From Campylobacter curvus (lineage in GTDB: Bacteria > Campylobacterota > Campylobacteria > Campylobacterales > Campylobacteraceae): a stretch of 64,000 bases of DNA. Below are positions 63,166-64,000 of the stretch, one piece after another. The notes beneath the pieces are model-generated. The model was not told the origin of the DNA and did not search any database. It saw nothing but the letters and a program-made list of their open reading frames with translations. The position numbers were made by a program, and so were the translations under genes. The DNA lies in NCBI RefSeq assembly GCF_013372125.1, contig NZ_CP053826.1:1674001-1738000 (forward strand), given 5' to 3'. How positions within the stretch are numbered: position 1 is the first letter of the stretch; every line of letters starts with the position of its first letter.

Positions 63166-64000
63166 ATGAATAAAATAAACATAAGTTTAGCAGCTTCAGT
63201 GCTGCTTTTGACGCAAATTTACGCTGCAGACGTGAAGCTTGAAGGCGTGGAGGTCACAGACAGCGCAGATGACGGCTACCGCGCAAAGACAAGCGAGGTC
63301 GGCAAGACGACGACACCTATTTTAGAGATCCCGCAAACGGTCAATGTCGTGACCCAGCAGCAAATAAAGGACAAAAAGCCTGAAACGCTGGCAGAGAGCC
63401 TGCAAAACGTGAGCGGTATCAGCTACGGAAACACCACGGGCGGCATATTTGACGCGATCATAAAGCGTGGCTTTGGCGGCGGTAGAGACGGCTCGATCAT
63501 GCGAAATGGCGTGCCGGCCACCGTGATGCACAGCTTTAATAAAAGCGTCGAAAGCGTGGAGGTGCTAAAAGGGCCAGCGAGCCTACTTTACGGTGCGCAA
63601 GAGCCCGGTGGCATCATAAATATGGTCACCAAAAAGCCGCTTTATAGCTTTTAAAATGAAATTTGGGCGGGCGTGGGCAACCGCCACTACTGGAACGCAG
63701 GCTTTGACACGACAGGCCCTATCAGCGAGAGCGGCTTTGCGTATAGATTTATATTTGACGCGATGCAAAAGGACTACTGGCGCGAATTTGGCGATTATAA
63801 AAACTATCTATTCGCCCCGTCGCGCTAGTATAAGGGCGATGACTACCGCATAAATTTCGCCTACACGCACACACGCTCGACTGACCCGATCGACCGCGGT
63901 ATGTATCTCATCCCAGCCACGGGGCAGTTGCTGCCGATCGGTAAAAAGGTGCGCCTTGATGAGCCGTTTAATAAGCTAAAAACGACTCTTGACACCGTCG
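63166..64000 (+). pseudogene. TonB-dependent siderophore receptor with two in-frame stops (runs off window)
   Basis: The frame from 63166 codes for a signal peptide, LEGVEVTDS, and a full plug domain (PQTVNVVTQQQIKDKKPETLAESL, VEVLKGPASLLYGAQEPGGIINMVTKKP), as in FhuE/FpvA/FoxA-type siderophore receptors. It stops at TAA 63652-63654 and resumes in the same frame (NEIWAGVGNRHYW, FIFDAMQKDYWREFG) to TAG 63826-63828, then YKGDDYRINFAYTHTR to the window edge. With two nonsense codons the barrel cannot be made, so the receptor is dead unless the stops are read through. Confidence 0.88.

Noticed and set aside
1-64000. CRISPR array, rRNA operon or prophage
   Set aside because: No evenly spaced repeats, rRNA sequence or phage genes were seen. 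The dispersed repeats have transposon-type ends and target duplications.

Overview
The window is a Campylobacter chromosome segment. Marker genes, the frequent AAATTT-rich intergenic DNA, a sigma28-type flaA promoter and gene order all say so. The order upp, malic enzyme, gltX, SurA-like PPIase, accC, accB, dcd, then a flagellin glycosylation locus, and later tsaD, pgp1, dxr, cdsA, a small coiled-coil gene and an NFACT gene, matches from memory the C. jejuni Cj1286c-Cj1293 and Cj1344c-Cj1349c regions. Coding DNA is richer in GC than C. jejuni, which suggests the C. curvus / concisus / rectus / showae group. Species is not settled from sequence alone.

Layout. 1-5.6 kb: start of mqnA, a quinone oxidoreductase, a decayed gene and a small transposable repeat, then upp, malic enzyme, gltX and a divergent periplasmic chaperone. 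5.6-9.6 kb: accCB, a ModA/ModB-like pair without an ATPase, and dcd. 9.6-20.4 kb: a collinear legionaminic acid operon for flagellin glycosylation (maf, legB, legC, two damaged legH/neuD-type genes, legI, legG, ptmE, ptmF, legF, ptmA). 20.6-22.9 kb: an opposite-strand trio of acyl carrier protein, SDR and AMP-forming ligase. 23.4-24.9 kb: flagellin with sigma28 promoter and strong terminator. 25-32.4 kb: topA, phosphodiesterase, bioB, a CPA2 antiporter, gltA, cysQ. 32.4-36.3 kb: a CPA1 antiporter with a premature stop, a methyltransferase and a peroxiredoxin. 36.6-40.1 kb: the molybdate operon modE-modA-mop-modC-modB. 40.3-44 kb: mlaA, mlaC and an RND exporter. 44.3-45.1 kb: a BON lipoprotein and tRNA-Sec. 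45.2-48.1 kb: a haem/haemoglobin-type TonB receptor. 48.3-55.9 kb: tsaD, pgp1, uraA, dxr, cdsA, a coiled-coil gene and NFACT. 55.9-63 kb: a same-strand metal-chelate uptake cluster with a TiaS-like protein, a small Cys protein, TonB receptor, binding protein, permease, ATPase and a methyltransferase. 63.2 kb to the end: a broken siderophore receptor under a good Fur box.

The main unexpected structure is a family of short non-autonomous transposon-like repeats (about 190-330 bp; inverted ends starting GGCTCTGTT; 8-bp target duplications at three copies). Seven full, decayed or partial copies lie in the intergenic gaps, often at the stop codon of a gene, and one appears to supply the promoter of bioB. 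Several genes carry in-frame stops: legH/neuD, the CPA1 antiporter, and the last TonB receptor.
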